From positions 1 through 62,298 of the forward strand of contig JAQBPY010000369.1 of the NCBI GenBank assembly GCA_028287285.1: a stretch of DNA of 62,298 nt, written 5' to 3'. Positions within the stretch are counted from its first letter, which is position 1; every line of letters begins with the position of its first letter. Shown here piece by piece: positions 27,828-36,767 of this stretch. The position numbers and the translations under genes were made by a program. This stretch comes from Gemmatimonadota bacterium (GTDB lineage Bacteria > Gemmatimonadota > Gemmatimonadetes > Gemmatimonadales > Gemmatimonadaceae). The notes beneath the pieces were generated by a model. That model was not told where the DNA came from. It searched no databases and worked only from the letters and a program-made list of their open reading frames with translations.

Positions 27828-28224
27828 GCTCGAAATAGTCCTCGACCGTTCCACCGCGCAAGAAGCCGAACGTTAAGAGTGCATGAAGGAGTGGCGCGAA
27901 GATCACGTCGCTTGCCAGCTCACAGACGACGAGCCGCGCGGAACGGGCCGGCTCACTCGCAAGCATTCCTTCAAGCAGGGATGCCAGCCCATTGCCAATG
28001 GCGGTGTGGATCCTGACCACGCCGGCTGCACCGGCCACCGTGCCGTATAGCAGCACGCCGCTCATGTCGCCGAGCGCCAGCCCCGCGTCCTCGCCATGTC
28101 GGGCCACGAGTGCCAGCTCCAGCTGCTCGCACGTGCGTGGGTGGTAGCGCGTGCCGCCAAGATGACGCTCCACGAGCGCCCGCGCCGCAACCGCATCACT
28201 CGATTGCAGCGCGCGAACGGCCAT
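27781..28224 (-). CDS. GNAT-like acetyltransferase
   Basis: The protein is 147 residues. The pattern MAVRALQSSDAVAARALVERHL at the start, a central acceptor strand (VLLYGTVAGAAGVVRIHTAIGNGLASLLEGML) and a final FGFLRGGTVEDYFEHG stretch are typical of GCN5-related N-acetyltransferases. The acetyl-CoA loop is not the classical Q/RxxGxG/A but is similar (GNGLAS). The substrate is unknown. It lies two bases from the stop-proximal side of the dihydrolipoyl dehydrogenase gene and overlaps the lipoprotein start, so it is probably in one transcript with both. Confidence in the fold is moderate because the protein is short and lacks the strongest motif. Confidence 0.65.
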   Translation of the reverse strand: MAVRALQSSDAVAARALVERHLGGTRYHPRTCEQLELALVARHGEDAGLALGDMSGVLLYGTVAGAAGVVRIHTAIGNGLASLLEGMLASEPARSARLVVCELASDVIFAPLLHALLTFGFLRGGTVEDYFEHGVSLEILVLYRHTS

Positions 28225-28226
28225 GC

Positions 28227-29636
28227 CTAGATGTGAATCGCTCGTCCAAGCACTGCCAGTGCCGCTTCCTTCGTGGCCTCCGACAGTGTGGGATGCGCGT
28301 GCACCGTGATGCCGATGTCCTCACTCGACCCGCGATACTCGAACGCCAGGACGACCTCGGCGATCATCTCCGACACGTTGGGCCCAATGAGATGTGCGCC
28401 CAGCAGCTCGTCCGTTTTTGCGTCGGCAATGAACTTCACGAAGCCGCTCGTGTCGCCCGATGTACGCGCGCGGCCATTGGCCGAGAAGGGAAATTTGCCA
28501 ACCTTGTACTCGCGGCCCGCCGCCTTCACCTCATGTTCGGCAAGCCCCACCGACGCGATTTCCGGCCAGGTGTACACGACGGACGGAATGGAGTGATAGT
28601 GCATGTGCACCTTCTGCCCCGCGATCACCTCGGCGGCAATGACACCTTCTTCTTCGGCCTTGTGTGCCAGCAGCTTGCCGCCAATGCAGTCGCCAATGGC
28701 GTACACGTTGGGGAGGTTGGTCCGAAGCTGGTTGTCGACAATGACCTCTCCTCGCTTGCCGACGTTCAGGCCAAGCGCCGTGGCATCCACGCCACTAAGA
28801 GAGGATTTACGGCCGACTGACACGAGCACATAATCGGCCTCTAACGTTTCCGTCGCGCCGTCCTTTTCCACGTCCACGAACATGGCGTCGCCGTCACGTC
28901 GCGCGCCCGTGACCCTGGAGCCGGTGCGAATCGCGAGTCCCTGCTTCCGGAAAATCTTGTCGGCTTCCTTGATGACATCCTCGTCCATGCCCGGCATGAT
29001 CGTGGGCATGAATTCAATGATGGTCACCTTGGCGCCGAGCCGGCGCCATACGCTTCCGAGCTCGAGGCCGATCACGCCGCCGCCAACGACGATGAGGTGC
29101 CTGGGGACCTCGGGAATCCTGAGCGCGCCGACGTTCGAGAGCACGCGCTCCTCGTCGAACGGGAGAAACGGAAGCTCGACGGGCACCGAGCCGGTCGCGA
29201 TGATGACATCCTTCGCCTTGTAGGTCGTCACGGCGCCGTCGGCAGCCGTGACCTCCACCACATTGTCTTTCTGCAGCGTGCCGCGGCCCTTGGCCCACGT
29301 GATCTTGTTCTTGCGAAAGAGAAACTCAATGCCCTTGGTGTTCTGGCTGACGACGGCGTCCTTGCGCTTCAGCATTGTCGCGAGGTCGATGCGAATGCCG
29401 TCGACGCCAATGCCATGCTCTGCAGCATGCTGCGTCATGAACTCGTAGTGTTCGCTCGAGTTCAGCAGTGCCTTGGACGGAATGCAACCGACGTTGACGC
29501 AGGTGCCGCCGAGCGTCTTGTCCATCTCGACGCACACGGTGTTGAAGCCGAGCTGTGCGGCGCGAATAGCGGCAACGTAGCCGCCGGGCCCGCCGCCGAG
29601 GACCAGGACGTCGGCGGCAATAGGAGAGTCTGCCAT
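28227..29636 (-). CDS. lpdA: Dihydrolipoyl dehydrogenase (E3)
   Basis: This is a 469-residue flavoprotein disulfide reductase that reoxidises lipoamide of the 2-oxoacid dehydrogenase complexes, using FAD and NAD+. The FAD-binding N-terminus VLVLGGGPGGYVAAIRAAQLG, the redox disulfide in GGTCVNVGCIPSKALL, the NAD motif VVGGGVIGLELGSVW and the C-terminal dimer-interface catalytic HAHPTLSEA are all present. Length and domain order are normal. It lies about 2.4 kb from the E2 gene sucB with a TMTC-like gene between, so it can serve both pyruvate and 2-oxoglutarate dehydrogenase. A GNAT gene follows two bases downstream. The start at 29636 is the family start (MADSPIAADVLVLGGG). Confidence 0.95.
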   Translation of the reverse strand: MADSPIAADVLVLGGGPGGYVAAIRAAQLGFNTVCVEMDKTLGGTCVNVGCIPSKALLNSSEHYEFMTQHAAEHGIGVDGIRIDLATMLKRKDAVVSQNTKGIEFLFRKNKITWAKGRGTLQKDNVVEVTAADGAVTTYKAKDVIIATGSVPVELPFLPFDEERVLSNVGALRIPEVPRHLIVVGGGVIGLELGSVWRRLGAKVTIIEFMPTIMPGMDEDVIKEADKIFRKQGLAIRTGSRVTGARRDGDAMFVDVEKDGATETLEADYVLVSVGRKSSLSGVDATALGLNVGKRGEVIVDNQLRTNLPNVYAIGDCIGGKLLAHKAEEEGVIAAEVIAGQKVHMHYHSIPSVVYTWPEIASVGLAEHEVKAAGREYKVGKFPFSANGRARTSGDTSGFVKFIADAKTDELLGAHLIGPNVSEMIAEVVLAFEYRGSSEDIGITVHAHPTLSEATKEAALAVLGRAIHI

Positions 29637-29722
29637 GATGACGTGATATTTCCGAGAATGATAGAAAGGGAAAGCTATTCAGTGGGCGGGCTGGATGCCG
29701 GCGATTGCCTGGCCAGGGTGGC

Positions 29723-31921
29723 TCACAGGTGCGTCTGGCTCATCAACGCGGAAAGCACCTGACGTGCCGGCGAATAGCTCGAGTCCACCGCGAGCGCGCG
29801 CTGGAGGTTGGCGATGGCCGCCGCCTCCTTCCCCATCGAGGCCTGCGCGGCGGCCAGCCCTGTAAGCGGCTGCGCGTCGTTCGGCCGCAGCCGCACCGCC
29901 TTGGCAAAGAACTGCTCGGCCGCCGGCGCGCGATGGATGCGTAGCATCGCGCGCCCCGTGACGATGAAGACCTCACCGTCGCCCTCGGCGCGATCGACGG
30001 CGGCGCGTGCTGCGTCGATGGCCTGATCGGCGCGACCGAGTTCCGCCTGCGCGAGACTCAATGTCGCGAGACCGAGCCCGCTTCCGGGAGCGAGTCGCGC
30101 CGCCGTCTCGAGATAGGGGAGCGCGAGGGAATCTCGCCCCGACTCGACGAGCGCCCGCCCGAGATAGCGCATCGCGTCGACGCGCGTGGGGTCGAGCCGT
30201 AGCGCGCCGCTCAACGTCCGCGCGGCTTCGTCCCACCGTTCGGCCCGCACGTACGCGACGCCGAGCAGCACGTGAACGTCCACGTCCGAGGGGCGATACG
30301 CGGCGGAGCGCTCGAGCATCGGGATCGCGCGCTGCGGCTCACCCTGCAGAGCCAACACGCGCCCTAGCCGATTCTCCGCGTCGAAATTGCCCGGCTCGAT
30401 GAGCAGCGCGTGTTCGAGCAGCGGCCGCGCTTCGGCGACACGGCCCTGCATCATGAGGAGCGTCGCAAGGTTCGTCCAGGATGCGAGCTGTGTAGAGTCC
30501 AGCGCGATCGCATGACGAAGCATGGGCTCGATCTCGGCAATGCGCGTCGAATCCTGCCGCAGCAGCGCGATGGCGAGCCCGCTGTAGGCGCGAGGATTGT
30601 CCGGTGTGAGCTCGACGACTTGGCGCCACAGGGTGACGGGCTGCGCGTAGAGCCGGCTGCGTTGGAAGGTCGTCGCGCCGAGCACGATGCACAGGGCCGC
30701 CGGGAGGCCAATGGCCAATGCACGCCCGCTCGACGTCGACGTCGCGAGGATCCTGCGGCGCAGCAGGTCGGCGCCGAGCACGGCAAGCACGATCACGGCC
30801 GCGAGCGCGAGATAGACACGGCGCTCTGCGGCGATCTCCGTGCGGATGGGCACCACGCTCGACGAGGGCGCGAGCAGAAGAAACAACCACGCGCCGAGGA
30901 AGCCAAGCCATCCCCAACGGTTGGCTCTCGTCCACGCGGCCAAGGTGATTCCCGCGGCAAGCGTGAGCAGCATGAGACCCGGCACGCCCCGCAGCCCACC
31001 GATGGGACTCGTGCCGTAATCGTGCAACAGCGGCGCGGGCCAGAGCGTGAGGCGCAGATAGTGGGAGATCGCCCACGCTTGACTATAGAAGTACTGATAC
31101 CAGGTGATGCCTCGGAAGCCCACCGACTCACCGCGCGCTCCGCCGCCGACGAGCGCGATGGACCAGAGCATCGTGACGCCGAGCGCGAGGTACAGCGTGG
31201 CGCCGCGTCCGCGTAGCGTCTCGCGCCAGGACGACCAACGAAAGGCGCGATCGTACAGCACGACCATGAGCGGTGCGGTGAGCATCACCTCTTTCGTCCC
31301 CATGCCCAGGAGGCAGAGGAATACTGCGACTAACGCCCAACGTGTGCGCGGGCCACGGGCCTGGGCGTCCTCCGAGCGAATTGCCGCGTACAGCGTGCCG
31401 AGGTACAGCGCGGAGACGAGCAGCTCAGTGCGCTGAACGACGTAGTCTACCGCCTCGGTCTGGATGGGATGGAGCAGCCAGATCGCCGCGGCAACAATCG
31501 CGATGCCGTCGGACGACGCGCCACATCGCTCCACCAAGCGTGAGGATCGAAGCGTCCGGCCGATGATGCGGAAGAGCAGCAGTCCGCACGCGAGGTGCAG
31601 GACAAGGTTCACCGCATGGTAGCCGACGGTCTTGTTTTGGCCGTAGGGGTCGGGCCGCTGGTCGACGCCGAGCGCCCGGTTCACCGCGTAGCTCAGCGCG
31701 AAGGAATAGTTCGCGATCGGGCGGCCGGAGACGGCGGTGCCGCGCTGCGGAGTGTTCAGGAGCGCGGTCGGGGGCCATGCCTGCTGGATAGTCGCGTTGT
31801 CGACGATCGCCGGAAGGTCGTCGAAGTCGAACGGCGCGTCGAGCGCCGGTGCGTAGGCGGCGAACGTCGCAACGGCGAGGAGCAGCCAGAGCCAAGGGCG
31901 CGGGCGCCAGTGTTCGAGCAT
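29723..31921 (-). CDS. TMTC-like multi-pass membrane protein with TPR repeats
   Basis: The protein is 732 residues. The N-terminal half has about nine to ten membrane helices starting WLWLLLAVATFAAYAPALDAPFDFDD, with the FDFDD acidic motif typical of GT-C glycosyltransferase-like proteins such as TMTC O-mannosyltransferases, and the conserved loop LHPIQTEAVDYVVQR. The C-terminal half (about 440-720) is a run of tetratricopeptide repeats. In eukaryotic TMTCs the same architecture adds mannose to protein beta-strands; in bacteria the function is not established. A close relative lies at 55706-57709. It is monocistronic on the minus strand, between lpdA and sucB. Confidence 0.8.
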   Translation of the reverse strand: MLEHWRPRPWLWLLLAVATFAAYAPALDAPFDFDDLPAIVDNATIQQAWPPTALLNTPQRGTAVSGRPIANYSFALSYAVNRALGVDQRPDPYGQNKTVGYHAVNLVLHLACGLLLFRIIGRTLRSSRLVERCGASSDGIAIVAAAIWLLHPIQTEAVDYVVQRTELLVSALYLGTLYAAIRSEDAQARGPRTRWALVAVFLCLLGMGTKEVMLTAPLMVVLYDRAFRWSSWRETLRGRGATLYLALGVTMLWSIALVGGGARGESVGFRGITWYQYFYSQAWAISHYLRLTLWPAPLLHDYGTSPIGGLRGVPGLMLLTLAAGITLAAWTRANRWGWLGFLGAWLFLLLAPSSSVVPIRTEIAAERRVYLALAAVIVLAVLGADLLRRRILATSTSSGRALAIGLPAALCIVLGATTFQRSRLYAQPVTLWRQVVELTPDNPRAYSGLAIALLRQDSTRIAEIEPMLRHAIALDSTQLASWTNLATLLMMQGRVAEARPLLEHALLIEPGNFDAENRLGRVLALQGEPQRAIPMLERSAAYRPSDVDVHVLLGVAYVRAERWDEAARTLSGALRLDPTRVDAMRYLGRALVESGRDSLALPYLETAARLAPGSGLGLATLSLAQAELGRADQAIDAARAAVDRAEGDGEVFIVTGRAMLRIHRAPAAEQFFAKAVRLRPNDAQPLTGLAAAQASMGKEAAAIANLQRALAVDSSYSPARQVLSALMSQTHL

Positions 31922-32088
31922 GGAGGGCAGTCGGATCGAGCTGGTCTAACCATCGAGTGGCGGCTATGCGTAAGATAACCTAAGGTCGAGTGGCCAGGGC
32001 AGAAGCCAGTCTAGAACGTAACGCTACTAGCACGGAAAACGCACACGGTGTCGTCGGGGGATGTACCCTCCCTTAGCGACCCACAGGA

Positions 32089-33318
32089 TCAATCGACCAG
32101 CATGGACCCCGGATCTTCCATCAGTTCCTTCACGCGAACGAGGAACAGCACCGCCTGTTGGCCATCGATCACGCGGTGATCGTACGACAGCGCGACGTAC
32201 ATCATGGGCCGGATCACCACCTGTCCATTGAGGGCGATGGGACGATCCTGCGTCTTGTGCAGGCCCAGAATGCCGACCTGCGGAAAGTTGATGATTGGCG
32301 TGGAAACGAGTGAGCCGAACACGCCGCCATTCGTGATGGTGAAGGTGCCACCCGTGAGATCGTCCATCGCGAGCTTGCCGTCGCGCGCCTTCTTCGCCAC
32401 TGCGCCGATGTCGCGCGAGATGTCGAGCATGCCTTTGCGATCCGCGTCCTTGATGTTCGGGACGACGAGCCCCGCCTCGGACGCCACGGCGATGCCCATG
32501 TTCACGTAGTGCTTGTACACGAGGGTGTCGCCGTCGATTTGCGCGTTCACGACGGGGTATGCCTTGAGCGCCATGCAGGCCGCCTTCACGAAGAACGGCA
32601 TGAAGCTGAGCTTGACGCCGTGCTCCTTTTCGGTGCGCTCCTTGAGCCGCTCGCGCAGCGCGCTCACGGCGGACATGTCGATCTCGTTGAAGGTCGTGAG
32701 GTGCGCGGTGGAGTGCTGGGCGAGCAGCAGGTTTTCCGCGATGCGTTTGCGCCGCGTGGTCATCTTCTCTCGCGTCTCACGCTCGCCGGTCGCGGGAGCA
32801 AGCCTGGCCGGCGCCGGCGCCGCGGTGGGAGCCGGGGCCGCCTTTGCAGGAACGGCTGCCGGCTTGGTCGGAGACTGCTCGATCACGTCCGGCTTGCTGA
32901 CCAAGCCGCCGCGACCCGTGCCGACCACCGTGCTCAGATCAACACCCCGATCCGCCGCCACACGCTGCGCCGCTGGTGACGCGCGCACCTCGGCCTTCTC
33001 GGCCACGGGGGCAGGTGCTGGCGCTTCAGCCGGTGCAGCCACCGGCTTTCCGGTGGCAGGCGCTGGGGCAGTAGAGGCCGTTGCGCCCTCCTCGAGCTCG
33101 CCCAGCAGCTGGTCGACGTTCACGACGTCGCCCTCATTGACCGCACGTTTGGTGAGCACGCCGGCGCTCAAAGCCGGAACTTCCACGGTAATCTTGTCCG
33201 TCTCGAGCTCCACGAGCGTGTCGCCCGCGGCAACCGCATCGCCTTCATTCTTGAGCCAGCGGGACACCGTGGCCTCCACAATGGACTCGCCGAGCGGTGG
33301 AACCTTGATTGCAGTCAT
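32089..33318 (-). CDS. sucB: Dihydrolipoyllysine succinyltransferase (2-oxoglutarate dehydrogenase E2)
   Basis: This 409-residue E2 subunit transfers the succinyl group from lipoamide to CoA. Domains in order are a lipoyl domain (1-78) with lipoyl-lysine in ETDKITVEV, an Ala/Pro-rich hinge, an E3-binding domain (about 113-150, [16 protein letters not shown]), a second hinge, and the catalytic domain (about 175-409) with the active-site histidine in [13 protein letters not shown]. The [17 protein letters not shown] start and [11 protein letters not shown] block are typical of the 2-oxoglutarate rather than the pyruvate enzyme. No E1 (sucA) gene is next to it in this window. It is divergent from the dehydrogenase gene at 33421, across about 100 bases. 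Confidence 0.94.
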   Translation of the reverse strand: MTAIKVPPLGESIVEATVSRWLKNEGDAVAAGDTLVELETDKITVEVPALSAGVLTKRAVNEGDVVNVDQLLGELEEGATASTAPAPATGKPVAAPAEAPAPAPVAEKAEVRASPAAQRVAADRGVDLSTVVGTGRGGLVSKPDVIEQSPTKPAAVPAKAAPAPTAAPAPARLAPATGERETREKMTTRRKRIAENLLLAQHSTAHLTTFNEIDMSAVSALRERLKERTEKEHGVKLSFMPFFVKAACMALKAYPVVNAQIDGDTLVYKHYVNMGIAVASEAGLVVPNIKDADRKGMLDISRDIGAVAKKARDGKLAMDDLTGGTFTITNGGVFGSLVSTPIINFPQVGILGLHKTQDRPIALNGQVVIRPMMYVALSYDHRVIDGQQAVLFLVRVKELMEDPGSMLVD

Positions 33319-33420
33319 GAGTGCGCCGTCTTTGGAGCAGATCGACGACCGCCGCGCGGCTTTCGCGCACGCTCATCGACGCATAGCATTCCGCGAGAAA
33401 TATAACCCCAGCCCAGAGGC

Positions 33421-34455
33421 ATGCGAGGACTCACCATCTCCGCCCACGGCGGCACGGAACAGATTGAATTTCGCACCGATCTCGCAGAGCCACCGCTGCG
33501 GCGGGAGTCGGACGTCCGCATTCGCATGCGTGCCGCGGCACTGAACCACCTGGACCTCTTCCTGTTGAAAGGTCTGCCCGGCGTCACCATCACGGCACCG
33601 TGGATTCTCGGCGCCGATGGAACGGGAGTCGTGGAATCAGTCGGGAGCAGCGTGTCCAACGTGAAAGCGGGCGACATGGTTGTCATCAACCCAGGCCTGA
33701 GCGACCGCACCTGCGAGTACTGCCTTGCCGGCGAACAGCCCCTCTGTCCGCGCTACGGAATCCTGGGCGAGCACCACCCTGGAACCATGGCCGAGCTCGT
33801 CGTGGTGCCCGCCGTCAACGTCCTGAAGATCCCCACGGACAGCGACGTCGCGGAATCGGCCGCGTTCACGCTCGCGACGCTCACCGCGTATCGCATGCTC
33901 GTCACGCGCGCGCAGGTCAGGGCGGGTGAGCGCGTACTCATCTGGGGTATTGGCGGCGGTGTGGCCATCGCATGTCTCCAGATCGCCAAAATGCTCGGTG
34001 CGCACGTCACGGTCACATCGGGGAGCGACGACAAGCTCGCCCGTGCCATCGCGCTCGGTGCCGACGACACGATCAACCACACCACCGTCGACGTCGGCCG
34101 GGAGATCCGCGCACGCACTGGAAAGAAGGGGGTGCATGTGGTCGTCGATTCCGTAGGCGAGGCGACGTGGTCGCAGTCGCTCGGCGCACTGGGCCGCGCG
34201 GGCCGGATCGTCACTTGCGGCGGAACGTCCGGACCCATGCTCACCACCGACGTCCGCAAGCTTTTCTGGAACCAGTGGAGCATCCTCGGCTCCACCATGG
34301 GCAATGATGCAGAGTTTGCGGCGATTGTCGCGCTGTTTTCCGAGGGCCGGCTGCGACTTCCCGTGGATAGGGTCTATCCGTTGGAACAGGGCAGGACTGC
34401 ATTCGAGCGACTCGAGACCGGCGGCCAGTTTGGCAAGATCGTGGTGGCGATCTAA
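33421..34455 (+). CDS. Medium-chain zinc-type dehydrogenase / quinone oxidoreductase
   Basis: This 344-residue medium-chain dehydrogenase has the NAD(P)-binding Rossmann motif IWGIGGGVAIACLQIA and the region TCEYCLAGEQPLC that corresponds to the structural-zinc loop. The usual catalytic-zinc cysteine is replaced (MRAAALNHLDLF), as in quinone oxidoreductase members. It is thus probably an NAD(P)H-dependent reductase of quinones or enones, or an alcohol dehydrogenase with a modified metal site. The ATG at 33421 follows the divergent sucB start by about 100 bases. Its stop overlaps the next start (TAATG), so the small zinc-finger protein is translated together with it. Confidence 0.87.
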   Translation: MRGLTISAHGGTEQIEFRTDLAEPPLRRESDVRIRMRAAALNHLDLFLLKGLPGVTITAPWILGADGTGVVESVGSSVSNVKAGDMVVINPGLSDRTCEYCLAGEQPLCPRYGILGEHHPGTMAELVVVPAVNVLKIPTDSDVAESAAFTLATLTAYRMLVTRAQVRAGERVLIWGIGGGVAIACLQIAKMLGAHVTVTSGSDDKLARAIALGADDTINHTTVDVGREIRARTGKKGVHVVVDSVGEATWSQSLGALGRAGRIVTCGGTSGPMLTTDVRKLFWNQWSILGSTMGNDAEFAAIVALFSEGRLRLPVDRVYPLEQGRTAFERLETGGQFGKIVVAI

Positions 34456-34685
34456 TGGGAACGGACCAGCACGCCCAGTTCGACGCAGAGGAGCAGAAGA
34501 CCATTCTCGCGCTGGTGACGGCAGGCGAAAAACCGGTGTGTCCGCGGGACGAGACGCCGATGACCAAGCGCTCCATCGGTGGCGGGTCATTCGGACTGGG
34601 CTACTCGCGCCGGCGGGAGTGGCTCATCTGCCCCACCTGCAAACGAAGCCTGATCTTCGACCTGAAGCGCGGCACGCGCAACTGA
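34455..34685 (+). CDS. Small zinc-finger protein
   Basis: This is a 76-residue protein with two cysteine pairs, CPRD near residue 29 and CPTC near residue 59 (only one full CxxC). The middle carries basic residues (KRSIGGGSFGLGYSRRREW). The first pair has one cysteine in CPRDET, so the metal site may be formed by fewer than four cysteines, or by a partner. The start ATG overlaps the preceding stop (TAATG), which strongly suggests joint translation with the dehydrogenase. It is a conserved-looking, probably cytoplasmic protein. The function is unknown. Confidence 0.65.
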   Translation: MGTDQHAQFDAEEQKTILALVTAGEKPVCPRDETPMTKRSIGGGSFGLGYSRRREWLICPTCKRSLIFDLKRGTRN

Positions 34686-34860
34686 GCTGCCGTCCCGCAC
34701 CAGCCGTGGCGCCCGCTGTCATCCCGCACGCGCGGTGGCGCCCCACTGTCATCCCGCACGCGGTACGCGTGTCGGGACGTACCAGATAGTTCTTTGCGCC
34801 AGCCGTGCCACACGGTCGGTTAGCATCTCCCGACATTCGCTTCGCTCATGCGGGATGACA
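34686..34860. repeat. Dispersed-repeat cluster, direct and inverted units
   Basis: Three direct units begin at 34686, 34716 and 34745 (CTGYCRTCCCGCAC followed by GG-rich text), about 30 bases apart. An inverted copy of the core, CGGGATGACA, lies at 34851-34860 after TTCGCTTCGCTC. The words are shared with the repeat at 12601-12697. They occupy the gap after the small zinc-finger gene. Confidence 0.75.
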
Positions 34861-34946
34861 CCGCAACGCAACTGCTTCTCCCCCACGCCCGGAAAAACCG
34901 CTAGGTTAGACGGAGCGTCACCACTCCACTCCAGCAGGAACCCCGC

Positions 34947-35711
34947 GTGAATTTCCTCGACCGCCTCCAGGCGAGTCTGGCCCAGGTGTTCGGCGACATC
35001 GTGCCCGCCCTCCTCGGCGCACTCGTCATTTTGTTCGCCGGGTACCTGCTGGCGAAAGTGCTCGAGCGTCTTACGGAGCGGTTCCTCCGGCGCATCCGGC
35101 TCAACAAGATGCTCGAGCGCGGTGGTGTCATGCACGCCGTGGAGCGGTCGGGCTCGCACCTGAATCCCACCCGCGTGCTCGCGCACCTGGTGTTCTGGCT
35201 CGTGATGTTCGCCGTGATCCTCGTCGCGGCCAATGCACTCGGGCTCGAGTCGCTGGCCAACGTGTTCTCGGAGCTGGTGAGCTACATCCCCAGCGTGATC
35301 GCGGCCATCGTGATCATCCTCGTGGGCATCGTGCTCGGTGGCTTCGTTGGCGGGCTGATTTCCGCGTCTGCGGGTGCACTGCACGGTGGACGAGCGCTCG
35401 CACGCGTCGGCCGCGGCGGCGTCATCCTGCTTGCCATCTTCATGGCGCTCCAGGAGCTCGGCATCGCCACGGATATCGTCACCACCGCGTTCGCGATTCT
35501 CTTTGGAGCCATCGCGCTTGCCATGGCGCTGTCGTTCGGGCTTGGCAACCGTGAGCTGGCCGGCGAGATCACGCGTGAATGGTACGAACAGTACCGCCGC
35601 GAGCGCGACGAAGCACTGCAGCGCGAGCGCGAAGAAGAAGAGCGCGAAGATGCGGAGCTCGACACGGATTATCCCGAGAGCGCTCCTACGGAAGCCGAAG
35701 GAAAAGAGTAG
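34947..35711 (+). CDS. MscS-like mechanosensitive channel-type membrane protein
   Basis: This 254-residue protein has a small-conductance mechanosensitive-channel-like TM core: LGALVILFAGYLLAKVLERLTERFL, a second helix pair (VLAHLVFWLVMFAVILVAANALGL), the glycine/alanine-rich helix AAIVIILVGIVLGGFVGGLISAS, and VGRGGVILLAIFMALQELGIA. The MscS beta-domain is absent; instead a charged helical tail (REWYEQYRRERDEALQREREEEERE) ends the protein. It is a conserved TM-helix protein of the MscS-related DUF5/TM_helix type. The start is GTG at 34947. A decayed partial copy with the same ending (YPEPAPTEAEG versus YPESAPTEAEG) is at 47294-47448, just before the intact plug gene, so this gene marks the left end of a duplicated block. 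Confidence 0.82.
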   Translation: MNFLDRLQASLAQVFGDIVPALLGALVILFAGYLLAKVLERLTERFLRRIRLNKMLERGGVMHAVERSGSHLNPTRVLAHLVFWLVMFAVILVAANALGLESLANVFSELVSYIPSVIAAIVIILVGIVLGGFVGGLISASAGALHGGRALARVGRGGVILLAIFMALQELGIATDIVTTAFAILFGAIALAMALSFGLGNRELAGEITREWYEQYRRERDEALQREREEEEREDAELDTDYPESAPTEAEGKE

Positions 35712-35717
35712 CCGACG

Positions 35718-36382
35718 ATGCGAATGCTGCGATGCGCGCTTGTCGCTGCAGCACTTGCACTCGGTAGCGTCCGCAGCGCACACGCGCAGGCAGTAAGCGG
35801 GTTTGTCGTGTTGCCCGACAGCACCCCCGTTGGCGGCGCCATCGTCGTGGCCACGGACCTGGCTGGCGTCACCGTCACCCGCGCGCTGACGACGAGCTAC
35901 GGCAGCTTCACCCTGCGCATCGAGGTTCCAGGCACCGTTGAGCTCAGTGTCCTCCGCATCGGCTTTCGTCCTTTCAAGGGACCGGTCGCAATAGCGAATT
36001 CGAGCAGCGCCATCTGAACAAGCAGGCAACAGTCTCGATGACGCGTGAGGATATCCTCAAGCGAAATCCCGTCGACATCTGGCAGATGCTCGCCGGCATT
36101 CCGTCCATCAGAATCGCTGACTATCAGGGCCAGAAGCTGGCGATGTCGACGCGCACGCTCGTGCTCGACGAGAATTCAAAACCCTGTTATCTCCTCGTCG
36201 CCATCGATGGTCGCCCGCAGGTGACGTCGCAGGAGCGCCCGGCCTTCGATCTCAAGGAGCTACCCGCTCCTCCGCTGATTTACGGCATCGAAGTCTTTGC
36301 CGGCGCTGCGACGATCCCCCTGCAGTTTGCCGGCATTGGCGACGGCAAATGGTGCGGATTGATCTCGGTCTGGACGCGGTAG
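35718..36382 (+). pseudogene. Internally deleted carboxypeptidase-regulatory/plug protein gene
   Basis: Two frames remain. Frame one (35718-36017) encodes a signal peptide (cut after AHAQ), then VSGFVVLPDSTPVGGAIVV and FRPFKGP, matching the beginning of the intact gene at 47461. Frame two (from about 35994 to 36382) encodes EFEQRHLNKQAT, TREDILKRNPVD and the ending WCGLISVWTR, matching the last 120 residues of the same gene. The middle (some 600 codons) is gone and the two frames do not join. A frameshifted two-part gene is less likely because the central region is deleted. It follows the MscS-like gene by six bases, in the same order as at the right flank of the RiPP island. Confidence 0.8.
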
Positions 36383-36618
36383 TCCCTTGGTTGTATAGAT
36401 TGTGGCGAACGCAGGTAATGGGTTCGTTCACCCGGATGCGGGTATTCTGTATGAGTTACGGGTTACTGCGTTTGCTGTAACGCCGTTACACCGTGTCACT
36501 CGCAACCATTACTGAAAACCGTTTACCCCGAGCAACACCCGCGACCGTTCCCACAGGACAAGCTCCTGTGCTCACGCTTAAGGCCACCTTCCAGGCGTTA
36601 GCCGATACTGTCTTTTGA

Positions 36619-36690
36619 GCATCCACAACCGCGGCACAAACCGTCAAAGGCACGGTCGTTCTCGCGGATAGTCTCTCTAGCAGCATGAAA
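36619..36690 (+). pseudogene. Third short relic of the plug protein gene
   Basis: A frame without a start, bounded by TGA at 36616, reads AAQTVKGTVVLADSLSS. This matches the end of the signal peptide and first strand of the two neighbouring family members (AHAQAVSGFVVLPDSTPVG and SGQVVSGTVMLSDSTTPV). It is only about 24 codons, so it could be chance, but the shared AQ-V-x-G-x-V-x-L-x-DS pattern makes a relic likely. Confidence 0.5.
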
Positions 36691-36695
36691 AGAAA

Positions 36696-36722
36696 GGCCG
36701 GGACCAAGCTCTGGTCCCGGCC
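36696..36722 (-). terminator. Rho-independent terminator after the lanthipeptide precursor
   Basis: A perfect 11-bp stem (GGCCGGGACCA with its complement) has a 5-base loop. On the minus strand it is followed by TTTCTTTT. It lies about 45 bases beyond the stop of the precursor gene, so it ends that short transcript. Confidence 0.85.
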
Positions 36723-36767
36723 AATCGTCAATCTACCCTGACGTCCTGCGCAACATAGAGCAAGTCG

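Larger units (their letters stand above)
36383..36767. other. Intergenic stretch with a short plug-gene relic and a terminator
   Basis: About 385 bases between the left plug pseudogene and the precursor gene. It holds the relic at 36619-36690 and the terminator at 36696-36722, described separately. The base composition is visibly richer in A and T than the flanks. No other coding region is convincing. Confidence 0.6.

Noticed and set aside
35718..36382. Programmed frameshift producing one protein from the two frames
   Set aside because: The frames join only because the middle 600 codons are gone. No slippery site is evident, and the deleted gene explains the layout better.
36486..36731. Minus-strand 81-codon frame between pseudogene and precursor
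   Set aside because: It has no leader motif or domain, and overlaps the terminator and the plug relic. I considered a second precursor but found no Cys-rich core.
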